Source: a virus. Taken from it: DNA of 64,000 nucleotides. This document shows, piece by piece, positions 63,750 to 64,000 of the stretch. The stretch is taken from IMG/VR virus record IMGVR_UViG_3300042291_001557, positions 36,257-100,256 of that record; one strand, 5' to 3'. The translations under genes and the position numbers were made by a program. The notes below the pieces were generated by a model. It was not told where the DNA came from, ran no database searches, and saw nothing but the letters and a program-made list of their open reading frames with translations. Within the stretch, counting starts at the first letter, position 1, and every line of letters starts with the position of its first letter.

Positions 63750-63772
63750 AGCAGCGTACGGGGCTCGCTGCT
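63750..63772. terminator. AGCAGCG / CGCTGCT hairpin around CGGGGCT
   Basis: 7-bp stem enclosing the CGGGGCT motif, 10 bp after the stop of the truncated last gene. Confidence 0.5.
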
Positions 63773-63782
63773 GAGTAAACGG

Positions 63783-64000
63783 TTACGACTCGCTTCTTAT
63801 TTTCTTGACGTGCTTCTTGATTTGCTTTATCGCTTCGGAATCCATTGACGAACCAAGGTCAAACTCGTAACGTACTTCTAGACGTTGTAAGAACTCGTGC
63901 CAATCTATTTTTTCTTCGTCGGCAAAGTAACCGTCAAAGATTTCCTCAACCGATTCTAGAACCGTCGGAGTTACTTGTTCTGCTGTCTGAACTACTGTCC
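63783..64000 (-). CDS. Unknown protein, truncated by the window end
   Basis: The last 71 residues of a protein that enters from the right: TVVQTAEQVTPTVLESVEEIFDGYFADEEKIDWHEFLQRLEVRYEFDLGSSMDSEAIKQIKKHVKKIRSES. Helical, acidic middle and basic end. Start and N-terminus lie outside the window. No family recognised. Confidence 0.6.
   Translation of the reverse strand, partial: TVVQTAEQVTPTVLESVEEIFDGYFADEEKIDWHEFLQRLEVRYEFDLGSSMDSEAIKQIKKHVKKIRSES

Overview
The window is a segment of a double-stranded DNA phage genome, or possibly an integrated prophage, that very probably infects an actinomycete (Actinomycetota). Reasons seen in the sequence are two WhiB-type Fe-S regulators, a proteasome-beta-like Ntn hydrolase, an LPXTG-anchored surface protein, Thr/Ser-rich linkers, and many promoters placed so that transcripts would be leaderless. 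No terminase, portal, capsid, polymerase or integrase is visible, so the rest of the phage lies outside the window. Both ends cut through genes.

Layout. (1) 1-32.7 kb, nearly all on the minus strand, is a virion-appendage region: fibronectin-III, collagen-like, glycine-rich and His-rich fibre/adhesin proteins, two glycosyltransferases, three 2-oxoglutarate/Fe(II) oxygenases and two flavin-dependent tryptophan-halogenase-like enzymes. The notable arrangement is two diverged, collinear copies of a nine-gene cassette (about 4.7-11.7 kb and 14.7-21.1 kb). Each copy carries, in the same order, a fibre-tip-like N-terminal domain protein, a small beta-sandwich protein, a Gly-rich adhesin, a large Gly-rich protein, two small proteins, an oxygenase, a halogenase and a protein of unknown function. 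(2) 32.8-39.7 kb, plus strand, has a secreted propeller protein, a sortase-anchored protein, an M15-type endolysin and holin-like membrane proteins. (3) 40-48.5 kb is a regulatory and DNA-metabolism segment: winged-helix and ribbon-helix-helix regulators, a metallophosphoesterase, the proteasome-like protease, WhiB, a helicase-loader-like protein, a replication-protein-like C-terminal domain and a DUF1599-like protein. (4) 48.5-64 kb is a minus-strand array of small genes, with a MoxR ATPase and a metallopeptidase-VWA pair at its downstream (low-coordinate) end.

Region 4 is organised by one repeated promoter design: TTGTAA (or a close variant), exactly 18 bp containing a conserved core GYCGTCCGTAGG, then a TANNNT -10. 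I count 23 copies. In 16 the start codon lies 6-7 nt after the -10, so the mRNA should begin at or next to the ATG, and this moves the start codon of several genes. One copy is on the plus strand and drives a roughly 190-nt non-coding RNA with a strong terminator. Two further unexplained repeats occur in the same region, a 15-mer (GACGGTGGTGGAWGA) and a heptamer (AGCCCCG) present in most intergenic spacers. A perfect 16-bp chromosomal-type parS palindrome sits at 60282-60297.

How the parts may work together (inference): region 1 builds and chemically decorates the host-binding appendages, region 2 alters or lyses the host envelope, region 3 controls the switch and replication, and region 4 is a set of separately promoted host-takeover genes, possibly controlled by the phage WhiB proteins acting on the shared promoter core.
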